A program made the position numbers and the translations under genes. The notes beneath the pieces were generated by a model. The model made no database searches, was not told where the DNA came from, and was given only the letters and a program-made list of their open reading frames with translations. 64,000 bases of DNA, from the NCBI GenBank assembly GCA_022393335.1, contig JAJEKB010021106.1:835335-899334 (forward strand). The letters run 5' to 3'. Below are positions 23,030 through 34,182 of the stretch, piece after piece (within the stretch, counting starts at the first letter, position 1; each line of letters opens with the position of its first letter). The DNA comes from Macrotrachela quadricornifera (Eukaryota; Rotifera; Eurotatoria; Philodinida; Philodinidae).

Positions 23030-23345
23030 GGGTGTTTACGAATCTACCTACTTATCTATCTACTTAAGTATTTATCTGTCTATGAAAGTACGTATCTTTC
23101 TACCTTCCTATCTATTCACTTACACACTTACTCATTTATTGAAGTACCTAACTGTCTAATCATCTCTCTATTTAGCTAATCTCCCTATCCATGTATTTAT
23201 TTACTTATTTATTTGTCTATTCATCTGTAGATAAATAGATAAATGAATAAGTAGATAGATACATAGATACATTCATCTATCTGTCTATCTATTTATCTGT
23301 CTATTTACCTATCTATCCATGTATATTTCTACTTATGTATCTAAC
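23030..23345. repeat. Degenerate CTAT-type tetranucleotide repeat
   Basis: Variants of CTAT, CTTA, ATCT and TCTGT run for about 300 bases, with an orientation switch to GATA near 23228-23270, making part of it self-complementary. Confidence 0.8.
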
Positions 23346-23353
23346 TACACACC

Positions 23354-23517
23354 CAGTGACGCACCCAGGGGGGGGGGATTGGGGGATCAATCCCCCCCAA
23401 AAGTCTAAAATACCTGGTGGGGGGGGGTACAGCCTAATTCGTTTTGCTAGACAGAAAATGCTTTTTGTTCTATTACGATCCCCCCCCCCCCAAAAAAAAT
23501 TTCTGGTTGCGTCACTG
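23354..23517. mobile_element. Small hAT-like MITE with G/C runs
   Basis: It begins CAGTGACGCACCCAGGGGGG and ends CTGGTTGCGTCACTG. These are terminal inverted repeats of the kind (CAGTGGCGTA...) found on hAT-type elements in many animals, followed by poly-G or poly-C. The 164-bp interior has no transposase. No matching 8-bp flanks were found. Confidence 0.65.
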
Positions 23518-23649
23518 CTTATATGTAGACTCAGCTGCTATACTTTGACTCGGTCTTTATTCAAAGATCAAGTTTACTGCGCTGCACACTGTGAGCATCG
23601 ATCAAAACGAGAACTGCTTTATCTTAGTCTACCGTCTATCTCTTCTACT

Positions 23650-24175
23650 CAGTCCGTAACTCATTTACTAATTTTAATCAGGGGATTGAATGAAATAAAA
23701 GGAACTAAAGCAGGTCAGAACAAAAAAACTAATGAAGCAGCGCAGGGGTTAAACGAATTGAAGGCGAAAAGGAACTAAAAAGAGAAAAAGAGACTAAAAC
23801 GCTTGAAGTAAGTAAAAGAGGTAAAGAGAGCACAGAGAGTAAAAAACCTAATGGCATTAAAACATGTTGAATAGATATAAAGACTTAATCGACTAAAGAG
23901 TTTGTAAGAATTGAAAATACTAAAAGGAGTGAACGAACTCAAAACGCTTAAAATCAGAAAATAGAGCAAAATAGTTAGAAACTCTGAAGACATTAAAGAA
24001 AGCAAATTCCTATAAACAGTAGAAGAAAATAAGACAAGAGAGAATAAAGGGACTAAATATACAAGAATTGTAGGGCGTAAAAGGAGCATAGGAGGACAAA
24101 ACGGACTAGCAGGACTAAAGGTGAATAGACCAGTAAAAGAGCTATATGACTTAAACAAGAGACACCCACGCAACT
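23650..24175. repeat. Purine-rich degenerate repeat
   Basis: The plus strand is strongly A/G-biased and built from variants of GGAACTAAA, GACTAAAACG and AAAGAG. Long frames on both strands (for example minus 23775-24173) are by-products of this composition and have no gene features. Confidence 0.45.
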
Positions 24176-24179
24176 AAAA

Positions 24180-24425
24180 ATAAAAAAATGACATTTTTTA
24201 TGATGAAATACACATAAAAATCGATGTTTTCCATTTTCATTAATTAAAATAAAAATGTTCATCAATTTCATCTCACGAATTTGATTTTTAATCAAAATCA
24301 TCAAATGCAACTGATGACAGTGAATATCAACGATTTCTATGTCAGTTTCATCAAAAAAATGTAATTTTTTTGTGTTTTTCACATGAAAGTCATCATTTTT
24401 TTGTCATGTTTTTATTACTTGGATA
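24180..24425. repeat. GATGA-rich palindromic module, copy 2
   Basis: It repeats the arms of copy 1: TTTTATGATGAAATACACAT, AAAAATCGATGTTTTCCATT, and on the other side TTTCTATGTCAGTTTCATCA. The stem is centred near 24285. Further TCATC/GATGA inverted pieces continue to about 24795. Confidence 0.6.
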
Positions 24426-25813
24426 GAGTAAGAAAGTTAATTATTTCTGCTTGAAAGCTGGAGCACAAGATTTTGTGTGTTCTCACACATAGAGCTCTCT
24501 CTCGAAAACATTGAAAAGGGTATTTGTAAAGACAGATGTCGACATGAAGTCTAAACTAATCATTTTCCTGGTGAATTTTTTAAAAAACATCAGGACACAT
24601 GATGTATTTCACACCAAAGTCATTCGATGAAAACGATGAAAAAGTAATGAAATAAATCTAATAATTTTGATTTTTCTGAAGTAATCAAAGTCATCGAATG
24701 AAAATGATGTAAAAGTAATAAAAGCAATGTGATGACTTTGGTGAGTTTTGAGAGAAGTAAAGTCATGCAATTTTTTTGATGAAAATTTTAAAAATCAGTA
24801 TTTAAATTAGTGGCGTAACCACCGGGGGAGGGGGCACGGGGGTGCAATGCGCCCCCCTCTGTAAATTTTTTCTGAAAGTGAATATTTTTCTTTTAAGATT
24901 TATTACTTATGTTGTATATGCCATACGCATATCCACTATTGCTGTTTAGCACTGATCAAAAAGACAAACGTATAGTGTAAAATGTGAAAGAAGTTGTTAT
25001 TTCTCAAATATAAAACCATTCTAAATTATTTAGAATCCATCGCAGAGCTGGAAGAATCCAGCATACAAATATTCGTCTACATTTATTTAAACTAACGTTC
25101 ATAATTGTGCTAATATTCACAGTGATATGTATTCTCCTAAACCACAATTCAGACAAAGGATCAAAGTATTTAACTGCGTATTTAAGTAAATAATGGAGTG
25201 TAGTATATGAATAATTGTCACGACTACAAAAGAAATCATTAAATACCGGTAGATGAAAATAATTTATATAAAATAGTATGTCGGATTTGTCAACTGTTAG
25301 ACAATATTAGAATCAGCTGTTCTCATCTATCACTTTTGTGTATTCTCTTCTCGATGCTTTGATATTTCTCCTCTCATTAAGTCATATATACTTTTCATTC
25401 TGTTATACTATCATGGGTATTGTCTCTTTTCTGTGTCTTTCCTTTCTATGGAATGGCAGGTTTTTTCCGCGCTTTATTCTCTACGCAGTATTTTTCTTTG
25501 ATTCACTTAGATATTACCATACCCAACGAATTGTTTAGAAGCCTTGTTACAGGCATATTGTTTGCATGCCTTCACATTAGTAGCGTAACCACCGGGGGTG
25601 CAATGGCCCCTCTGTAAATAGTTTTGTCCCCGTTGTAAATTTTTCATTGAAACAGGATGGACTTTTCTATTTATCCACCATGAGATAGTATGTTTGTGAC
25701 CTTAGAGAACCTCTAATTTTACGCGCACAGGAGATAAAACCTTTTTGAAACAATTGTCATGAGTGTAGCCGCCTTTAGCGGCAAAACATTGGAAATATAC
25801 GGAGGGCGCAAAA

Positions 25814-26037
25814 GTAACCTGACATAAAGGATATCTTATAATAACAGATAATAAATTGTTCATGATACTTTTCATACTTTTTGTTTGTGTAGAGAGCTAG
25901 AATTTTTATCATATACGTATCTAATCAAGATCTTTATTCACGTAAAGTTTCAGGTCTCTTCACAAGCAAAAAGTATGAAAAGTATCATGAACAATTTATT
26001 ACCTGTTATCATAAGATATCCTTGACGTCTGGTTACC
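25814..26037. repeat. Inverted repeat inside the hAT-like element
   Basis: The arms 25814-25895 and 25955-26037 are nearly perfect reverse complements. Both include ATGATACTTTTCATAC or its complement, and AATAAATTGTTC or its complement. About 60 bases separate them. Confidence 0.7.
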
Positions 26038-26305
26038 TTTGAGCCACGCTGTAGATGTGTAGAATCGATTTTTGAGAGTTTGCCCGACTAAAACTGGAAT
26101 CTGCTTAAAATCTTTGATCCTGTCAAAATGGTGAAGTTTCAAGAAAGATTTAATTTGAGACTTTCGAAACCTTGATATTTTTAATGAATATTCGAGCAGT
26201 AATTTCATCAACTTTGCAAAACTGATATCTTAGGTGTTTTCAAAATTTCCAAGATTTTTAGATTCAAAAAACCTATTTTTTTGACAGTTCTAGGCCGTTA
26301 ATTAA

Positions 26306-26774
26306 CCCATTGGAGGCGATTCGATTTTCGTAGAAAATAATGTATGACACAAGGTAGATCGCTGCATTTCATGTCTCATATTCTAATGTTTAAATACGTT
26401 TTACTAGAAAACAACGTATACTAAAAGATGCAGCGGGATAAGCTCTACAATCTACATAATAAAGCTTTTTTCAATAGTGTATTTTTTGTTTTCAAAAAAA
26501 GTAAAACTTTGTGCGACCAATTTTTGAGGTTGCGAATATTGATCGCACAAAATTATGCTTTTTCTTGAAAATACAAATTACACAATTCAAACAAGCTTTA
26601 CTATGGGAATTGTAGAGCTTTTCACACTGCATCTAATGGTATGTAGTTTTTTTTCTAATAAAACATTTTTAGACATTGAAACATGAAATATCACGTGCGA
26701 CCATTTATTCCGGGTCACCTGTCAACTTTAAAATATAGTGAGATCCAACGATGGGTCTTATCACCGCGAACGGG
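26306..26774. mobile_element. piggyBac-like MITE nested in the hAT-like element
   Basis: TTAA at 26302-26305 and 26775-26778 bracket a 469-bp segment with ends CCCATTGGAGGCGAT and, on the opposite strand, CCCGTTCGCGGTGAT. A TTAA duplication and a CCC terminal start are the piggyBac signature. The interior is weakly self-complementary (GTAAAACTTTGTGCGACCAA against a GATCGCACAAAAT stretch). No coding frame is present. Confidence 0.77.
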
Positions 26775-27097
26775 TTAATGAGTTTGCACATCTCCAACTG
26801 TGATATTTTTTGTAAAGTCCTTGCAAAAGGAATTTTCATATTTGAAACCCTTCAATTTTAATAATAGTCTCCAGCGTGACCGATTTCGCCTGTAAAAGCT
26901 CTGAGGAACTCGTGAATTTCATAGACAATACTCTTCTCTCCAAATAGATTATAAGGGAATTTCGTAAGATTTTACGGATTTTGGTCAACTTTCAACACTC
27001 CCAATCCCATGAAAAAATTTTTCGTTTAGTATGTTCAACGCTTGATAGGGCATTGCCCCCTCTGTAATTTTTTCCTGGTTACGCCACTAATTTAAAT

Positions 27098-27559
27098 GAT
27101 GAAAATTTTGAAAATAACCATTTACATGAAATGTTTTTGGTTTTTTAGTTACATGGGTAGTATAAGGATTATGTCGTTAAAATATACAGCTTTGTTTTTT
27201 TCTTGCATCGAGCAAAGAATCAAGAGGAAAGACAAAATTGTATAGTGTAACGTGATGGAAAAAAACGTGTGCGAAAAATATTCGCTCATATCTATCTTAT
27301 TATGATGTGTACGAAATAGCACGGTTGATTGATTCACTTAAATAAATATTAGTTGAAAAAAAAAACAGATAGTTTCCTTGAATGTAAATACGTAAGATAG
27401 CTTGCATCCAAGATACACAAAGGCAACTTTGATATATATATCAGTGTTAATTTTCATTGTAAGTATATCTAGTTATCTGTATATTGATTCTCCTATGTAA
27501 TGCGACACTTTAGACATAAATATTTATTTCAGAATTCGAAATAAATATTTACACCACGT
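27098..27559. other. Intergenic, no supported gene
   Basis: The end of the GATGA-type repeat (ACATGGGT near 27157) is followed by AT-rich sequence without coding features. Confidence 0.4.
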
Positions 27560-28395
27560 TGTCCCAGGTCCATCATTTCAGCCGTTTGACACGACGTCTT
27601 AAACTGCCTTGAACGGTAAAGAAATGGCGTGATTCATGCCTTAGACGGTGAAAAACGGTCATCGTTTTCCACCGGTTTACGTTAGCCCGGATTGAAGACC
27701 GTTTTTTTGGCCGGAACGTAAACAGCGTCGTTTGAGGCCGTTTCCGGTAAATAACGGCATGTTACAAAAAAAGATATTTTGAAATTAAAACCTGACTTTA
27801 TCGCTTCTGACCAGCAATAAGATCACCCTAGATGAATAAAAAAAATTAGTTTATATAAATAAAATACGTACCATTTAATTTTAGATATCTAAGTCATCTT
27901 AAATTAAAAAAAAGTTATTTTCTAATAAAATACTTACTGTTTCATTTGGATGACCATAGATACCTAAAATAAATAAAAAAACTTTTTTTATTTATAAAAT
28001 ACTTACTCTCGAAAGATATATAAAACAATCGAAAAAAATCGATCAGAGACGCATATTAATACGAAATAAAAGAAAAGAAAAATATGAAATGCATCTCGAG
28101 AACACGAAAGTGCTCCACAGAAATATTCCAAGATAGTACCCTTACAATAATAGATAAAGATCAAGAAGAGGCCTTACTAATATATCATCTAAGAATGACT
28201 ACTCGCACGTTCATGTTCTTTTACCGTTCGATGTAATAATGCTGTAAAACAACAGAAAAACGATAATCGTAAAGGCAGCCATACGACAATCGTTTCCGGT
28301 AACGCCGAAATGGTCATCTTAAACGATATCGTTTATGATCTTATTTCGCCGTTTAAGGCCGTTTACAGCGTCCTTTTCTTTCACATGGGGTAGAG
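27560..28395. repeat. CCGTTT-rich putative element
   Basis: Two GC-richer flanks (27560-27770 and 28255-28395) surround an AT-rich core. The flanks are studded with CCGTTT/AAACGG, for example GACCGTTT, GGCCGTTTCCGGTAA, CGTTTCCGGTAACGCCG and GGCCGTTTACAGCG. The left flank is near CCACGTTGTCCCAGG and the right ends near CACATGGGGTAGAG. Elements in the two flanks recur in direct and inverted orientation. There is no coding frame and the ends are uncertain. Confidence 0.42.
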
Positions 28396-29371
28396 TGAAC
28401 TCAAACATGTAAGAAAATATATTTTATTATTCGGAAGATTATTTCTAAATATCTTTAAAATGTATACACTAAATAATAATTGCAGTTTTCTCCATTGCAA
28501 TATATTTTATCTTGCTTTGAAACTTATTATACATCCTAATGTGAAGCTTCAACCTCTGCTACCAAATGTTGTTTAATCTATCCTGTATGATTTTTCTGTG
28601 GGAAATAGAAGAAACTTTATCTCTTTTATCTATGTGAAGTTATTCTGAACATAATACTTGACCAGTATGACTGTAACAGTGTTACAAAGAGATCTTATTT
28701 TTAATTTCAGTATCCCGCTTATGAGATATCAATAAAAACTAAGTAGTAGATAGTATTTGACTTTTGACAATGATTTAAATGTGGTACTTTTGTCTCAAAA
28801 ATAACGCACGTTGAACAGGATAAATGTAACGCTATTGCGAAAATCTCTTCTTTGGTATAACATTTGTTTATATAATAGATTAATAATTACGATAATACAA
28901 GTATGAGATAAATAACCGTTATATTGCTGATGGAAAACTAGACTTGTATAAAAATTGACGTTTCTTGTGAATCGGAACTGTATCAGAATTGATATGCCTT
29001 AGTTCAGAGTAGAGATTGAATTTGCCCATTCCTAGGAAAAGACATCTATGATTTCGGAATGAATTTCCTTCTCAAACATACAATAATAGTTTTTCCTTTT
29101 TCCAGAAAAGGATCAGCGAATCTCTCCGGTTCATGCTACTTGTATTTTTATTAAATGTTGCAGGAACTTTTGGTTAGAACTAAGTACACATAGTGCTGAG
29201 ATGTAATAAAGAATATAGAATTATTATGATTGATGAATACTTCAAAGATTATATATCAAATACTAAAGTAATTCTTGGAAAATCAGAGTGTGCATATATT
29301 TATCTTTCGAGAATCTAAAAGTGCCAGAACATATATGGTATTTAATTAAAAAATGAATAACAGTTCTCTCT
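28396..29371. other. Intergenic, no supported gene
   Basis: Nothing gene-like or strongly repetitive was recognised. Confidence 0.4.
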
Positions 29372-29581
29372 AGATAAACCTGAAAAATCTTCCGAAAAGT
29401 ATTCACAGATAAGTTCTATGAACCTCCAAGAAACATTCTTTAGATGCACCTTAAAAAACCTTTAAAAGCGACTCTTAGATAAGCCTAAAAGAACCTTTGA
29501 AAACTAATCTTAAATAAACTTTAAAATCTTTCAAAAATCATTTACTAGAAAACCTGAAAGTTCTAAAGAACTACTTTTAAA
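29372..29581. repeat. 35-bp degenerate minisatellite
   Basis: Units starting AGATAAACC, AGATAAGTT, AGATGCACC, AGATAAGCC, AAATAAACT and AGAAAACCT lie at 29372, 29407, 29442, 29477, 29512 and 29547, exactly 35 bp apart each time. Units diverge in sequence but not in length. Confidence 0.88.
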
Positions 29582-30640
29582 ATAGTTTTTGATAATTTGG
29601 GGTTAGGAATTTTCAAGTAGTTTTTGAAAAACTGTAGACAGCATGCCATAACTTTCAAATTTAAAAGAAGAAATTTTTCGACCAACATCATAAAGTGAGG
29701 AGTCATATTTTATTACCATATTTTCTCTATATGAAGTGAACCACATTTCTTTGATAAGCATGTGAGATTCACTTCATGCAATCCTGAGAGATTTAGTAAA
29801 AACCAACTATTCATTGGACAGATAAAAATAGACTTGAAGTTTTTAGTATAAAGAAAAGAAAAGCTGAAAACTATCAAAAAAGAATGAAGTTAGAAATAAT
29901 TTGATCTTTGGAACACACCAATATCATGCAAGTCAAATTCATTCGTATAGAATGAATGAAATAAATTTTGTAGAAAGAATAAATATCGATTATGACATTA
30001 ATATAGTCTCAGCATACTCTTTTATCAACACTATACGGATAAATAATTTATAACAGCACTTACGCCTTGTATTTATATATCAATAATATTTGCTCAGGCT
30101 GTATTCATACTTTTTCAAGATATTTTACAGTTACCATTCTTTTTCGTTCTACCAAACTTAGACATATTTATATAGTAGTTAAAAAATATGAATGTATAGT
30201 GATGAATGATTGTATTGTTCATTGACCTAGGCATCTTACATTACTTCCACACTTTATTCGCTCTTATCATTGTCATCATATCTTAATATTTTAATTTATT
30301 GCAGTAGTATGGCCTACTCTCGCTCTTTTTTTGCATTTGTGTTATGATCATATGTTTCATTGAGAAAGAGCTAAAACTGATGTAATGAAATAAATAAATA
30401 AAAACGAAGAGAACGAATCGACAGTATATTTACTTTTCGTTGCATTTTTTATTAATATGAATATATAAGTTTTGCTTTTGTCATTTTTTTCTTTCGATGA
30501 TGCTAATTAATAATCATTGAAAACTGAAAATAAAAATATTAAAGATTATAACAAAAAATTGAACTTGTATTTTGTCGAATCAGTTGATTTAATCATTTCA
30601 GAAGTTGGTCAAATAATTTTTCGTGTTTTGTTTCTCAACG
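29582..30640. other. Intergenic, upstream of the GT25-like gene
   Basis: AT-rich with no supported gene. The last few hundred bases presumably hold the promoter; no element was assigned. Confidence 0.4.
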
Positions 30641-32446
30641 ATGGAATTGACAATCAATGGAAGGTATCGTAAATTATGGTCTAAGAAAAGTGCACGTATG
30701 TGTTACACAATATTCTTTATTGTTTCTGTTACAATAATTTTCAGTTTAGATTCTTTTTGTAAGTAACATTATTATTTTAATCTTCTTATTATTTATTTTC
30801 ATTTCGTTAAAGCCCTAAGAAGTTTTTTCACTCATTCTTCAAAAAAATTCAAACAAGTTAATCTTCAAAATAATCACACTAATATTTCATCAGTATTTCC
30901 TGTAGATCCATTATTAATAAATTTGACATTTTCTGTCAATACAGTGTATCATCATAATGGAATAGCATATGATTATTATTCAAAAACTGATCTTGGTCAA
31001 TCAAAAGCTAGTTATCAATGGAATATTTGGCCACTTCCTAATGAAATAAATCAAAATTCTTCTATTAATCTAATGGAATTATCTCCATTTGTTCTATCCA
31101 AACTTCCATTTGTTGATTCAATTTATGTTATTACTAATTCACGTTTCATTGAACGTCATTCTAATATGAAAAAAGTACTTCATCATCAAGGTATTTCAAA
31201 TGAATCTTTAAAATGGAAAATGAAATGGGATCGAACAAAATGCAATTCCAATTTAAGTCATTCATATGTATATCAAAGATTAAATCTNNNNNNNNNNNNN
31301 NNNNNNNNNNNNNNNNNNNNNNNNNNNNNNNNNNNNNNNNNNNNNNNNNNNNNNNNNNNNNNNNNNNNNNNNNNNNNNNNNNNNNNNNNNNNNNNNNNNN
31401 NNNNNNNNNNNNNNNNNNNNNNNNNNNNNNNNNNNNNNNNNNNNNNNNNNNNNNNNNNNNNNNNNNNNNNNNNNNNNNNNNNNNNNNNNNNNNNNNNNNN
31501 NNNNNNNNNNNNNNNNNNNNNNNNNNNNNNNNNNNNNNNNNNNNNNNNNNNNNNNNNNNNNNNNNNNNNNNNNNNNNNNNNNNNNNNNNNNNNNNNNNNN
31601 NNNNNNNNNNNNNNNNNNNNNNNNNNNNNNNNNNNNNNNNNNNNNNNNNNNNNNNNNNNNNNNNNNNNNNNNNNNNNNNNNNNNNNNTGCAATTCCAATT
31701 TAAGTCATTCATATGTATATCAAAGATTAAATCTCCAAGATAGACCTCTAGGTAATTGTATATTCAATAGATAAACGTTAGACAAAAAAAAGTAGAATTC
31801 AAAAATGATCAGTATATTCTCTAAGCAAAAATTTAAAAATATTGTATGTTTATAGTTGAATATTTTAGATGAACAACAGCAACGAAATTGTCCAATAACT
31901 ATGGAACATGTTGATGTTTGGTATGAAATGGCTGAACAGCAAGTTCAATTAGGATTAATTCTTGAAGATGATGCTATTTTTGTTCCATTTTTTAAAGAAA
32001 AATTTACTCGAATGATTTATGCAGCTATTCGTAGTGGAATATTACGAATGAATAAAACATGTGTGACGCATAAAGACAAATCTATATCAAATAATGGATC
32101 TATTCATAGAAATCCAATGATTGTTATTGGAACAGCAACTAATGTTTATAGTAAATCATTTGAAAAAGATTTTTCAAATGCTTCACCACTTTTATCAACT
32201 AATAATCGAACTCCATCACGATGTAGTCATGCTTATTTATTAACATCATGTACAGCACAAGCATTAGTTGATCAAATTCAATTACAAAAAAATCAACTTT
32301 TTAATTCCGACGTAATACAAGATTATCTATTTGGTTTGTCTCATGATCTTCAATCTTTTTGGATGGATCCACCATTAGCTCATCAAGGAAATCATGTTAC
32401 TGATCTTGACAAATTATCATCGTTTAAAATAACAACATATAAATGA
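30641..32446 (+). CDS. Type II membrane glycosyltransferase, GT25-like
   Basis: Exon 1 is 30641-30758, then a 54-bp intron. Exon 2 starts at 30813 and is split by the run of Ns. It resumes at 31688 with a repeat of the sequence before the gap and ends at 31751. A 117-bp intron follows, and exon 3 is 31869-32446. Counting the duplicated flank once, the product is about 395 residues. A signal anchor lies at about residues 20-36 (MCYTIFFIVSVTIIFSL), followed by a stem. The lumenal domain has DSIYVITNSRFIERHSNMKK (the usual start of GT25 domains), VQLGLILEDDAIFVPFF with the acidic EDD motif at about 236-238, and CSHAYLLTSCTAQALVDQI. This is the pattern of family 25 transferases (LPS-type and collagen galactosyltransferases). 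The acceptor is unknown. Confidence 0.76.
31288..31687. other. Assembly gap of 400 Ns, probably false
   Basis: The 47 bases before the gap (31241-31287) are repeated exactly after it (31688-31734). Collapsing the two copies restores one continuous exon reading CNSNLSHSYVYQRLN, then LQDRPL. The gap thus looks like two overlapping contigs joined by a default spacer. Confidence 0.9.
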
Positions 32447-33906
32447 TTTTTATATGTTTTTTTATAAGAAATTAATTTTCCGACAGTTAGAAAATTAAAT
32501 TAAAAAAATGCCAGAAATCACATTTCAAAAATTTTGTAATACATCAGTCGATACATTTTTATCTGCTCTTTCGAATGGTGAAAATCGCAGCTGTTGATCT
32601 TGTCTCTATCAAAATTTATTCAAAAAATATTCATCAATATTTATATAATCAATATGTATCCAAACGAAATAACTCTGATTGAAAAATTATTATTATAATT
32701 AACATAGAAAAGTAGAGCATTCTTTTCTCTATTCCACAATATAGAAAAAAAATTTCTTTATACTTTTTATTAGAAATTAAAGTATTACTCTCATTACTTA
32801 TGGTATGCCCTAAGTATTATCAGGGAAGAGAAAACATGATTATGCTGGAAGTAATTGCTATTTCAGTAGTACGTGAAAGATTCAAAATCTGAATCCACAA
32901 AATCCAGAATTATATTCTATACTCAGAATCTTCAATCCCAATGTTTTGGATTACTTTTGGCATTGGCACATGTCTATTAGGGATGATACAAAATTTTTTG
33001 CGGACAAACATTTCCTTGATTGTAGCCGAGATCTAAATCTCGAAAATGACTGCTTGTTTGTGTGTCTGTCTGCCTGGTAACTGTTATTACTATAAGGTGG
33101 AACACTTGCTCACTGTATAAACTTTCACAAGAGTGTAGAATAAAATAATGAAGTGTATAGATGCTATCAATTAATTTTTTGTGAAAATGATTATCATCAC
33201 AAAATAGTTGATTTAGTTGTTGCAATATTGCTCAAATTAATGATTCTAATAGAATTGAAAATTGTATTCATCGAAACAAGTGTATATATAAGTCATAGAG
33301 TAGAATAGTTGGCTCGGTCTAGTGATGGGCCGTAAGCCGTAAGAAGCGTAATACGTTCATTTTCATACGGTCGTAAATCGCGACAGAACAAAAAAAAGAA
33401 GTCGTGATGTATATGAATATAATCGTAAAAGCTACGGCAGAACCAAAAAAAAAAGTATATTACAGACGGCGTAATGAACGTCTTACGTTATCACATACAT
33501 TGAATATGACAACAAAACGAAAGAAATTATTTTGAAAATTGTTTTTCTTGAAATAAATTTTCTCGCATGTTTTTTTTTTGTAGTGAGTATAATGATAACT
33601 GAGAAAATATTCGTTCAGCTGTATAATTTCCGGAAAATTCTTTAGTTTCCAGCACAAAATTTTTAATTTTGTTAGTTTTTAAATCAACAAAATGAGCCGT
33701 TACAGTCATATAAGCTTGAGGGTGGCTTGAGATGTCCAGATACCTAAAGGGTGAGTAGAAAGTTTCGATCCCTCTCTGTAAATTGATGTTATTCATATAA
33801 AATACATACATAAACAGTTCCCTTGACTGTAGGTCAGGGTCTAAATCCCGAAATTGTCGGTGTGTTTGTGTGCTTGTCTGCAGGGTCAAAGGTCAAAAAA
33901 ACATCC
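32447..33906. repeat. Intergenic with two hairpin-bearing dispersed repeat copies
   Basis: At about 33000-33065 the sequence reads CATTTCCTTGATTGTAG, then the hairpin GAGATCTAAATCTC, then TGTTTGTGTGTCTGTCTGC. At about 33810-33900 a relative reads CCCTTGACTGTAG, GGGTCTAAATCCC, GTGTGTTTGTGTGCTTGTCT, GCAGGGTCAAAGGTC. A third partial copy is at about 34339-34400. Between them, 33310-33500 holds GC-richer sequence starting TAGTGATGGGCCGTAAG, a possible hAT-like end. No gene is supported. Confidence 0.6.
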
Positions 33907-34182
33907 TCAAGTGCTATACTATGCAGGTAAGCATGACTCCTCAAGTCCTACTCTATAATGGAACTCATGGGTCCTAAAGTACCGTACTGGAAATTTAACT
34001 GTACCTCCTCAATCCTTATACAATGGGTATACCGAAAGGTCTCAAAGCTGTATACTATGAATGAAGGTACCTATAGCCCCTCAAGGTCTATGCTATGAAG
34101 GCATCCGTAGTTCCTGAACTTCTATACCATGAAGGTACGTCTAGGTCTTGCAGTGCTATACTATGATGGCACCTCTAGATGC
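33907..34182. repeat. 34-bp minisatellite
   Basis: Units related to TCAAGTGCTATACTATGAAG plus GTACCTATAG start at 33907, 33941, 33975, 34009, 34042, 34081, 34115 and 34149. The spacing is 34 bp except one 33 and one 39. Further diverged copies follow around 34460-34570. The array begins directly after the GCAGGGTCAAA...AAACATC leader. Frames on both strands across it are repeat by-products. Confidence 0.87.

Larger units (their letters stand above)
24808..27089. mobile_element. Non-autonomous hAT-like element with 8-bp target duplication
   Basis: The left end TAGTGGCGTAACCACCGGGG (24808) and right end CTGGTTACGCCACTA (to 27089) are inverted repeats. Both are flanked by the identical 8-mer ATTTAAAT (24800-24807 and 27090-27097), the length hAT transposases duplicate. 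Subterminal parts share GCAATG(C/G)...CCCCTCTGTAA. An internal near-copy of the left end occurs at about 25580 (TAGTAGCGTAACCACCGGGG), suggesting a nested or rearranged relative. No transposase frame is present. The element sits inside GATGA-type repeat sequence that resumes after 27097 and ends with ACATGGGT near 27157. Confidence 0.87.

Noticed and set aside
23030..23345. Possible CRISPR-like array
   Set aside because: The repetition is a tetranucleotide simple repeat without constant-length spacers, and the genome is eukaryotic.
23335..24382. Long ORFs on both strands (147, 132 and 109 codons)
   Set aside because: They cover the G/C-run MITE and the purine-rich repeat; the proteins are compositional by-products.
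31161..31743. ORFs spanning the run of Ns
   Set aside because: They are formed by the unknown bases and by the duplicated 47-mer; only the plus frame of the GT25-like gene is meaningful.
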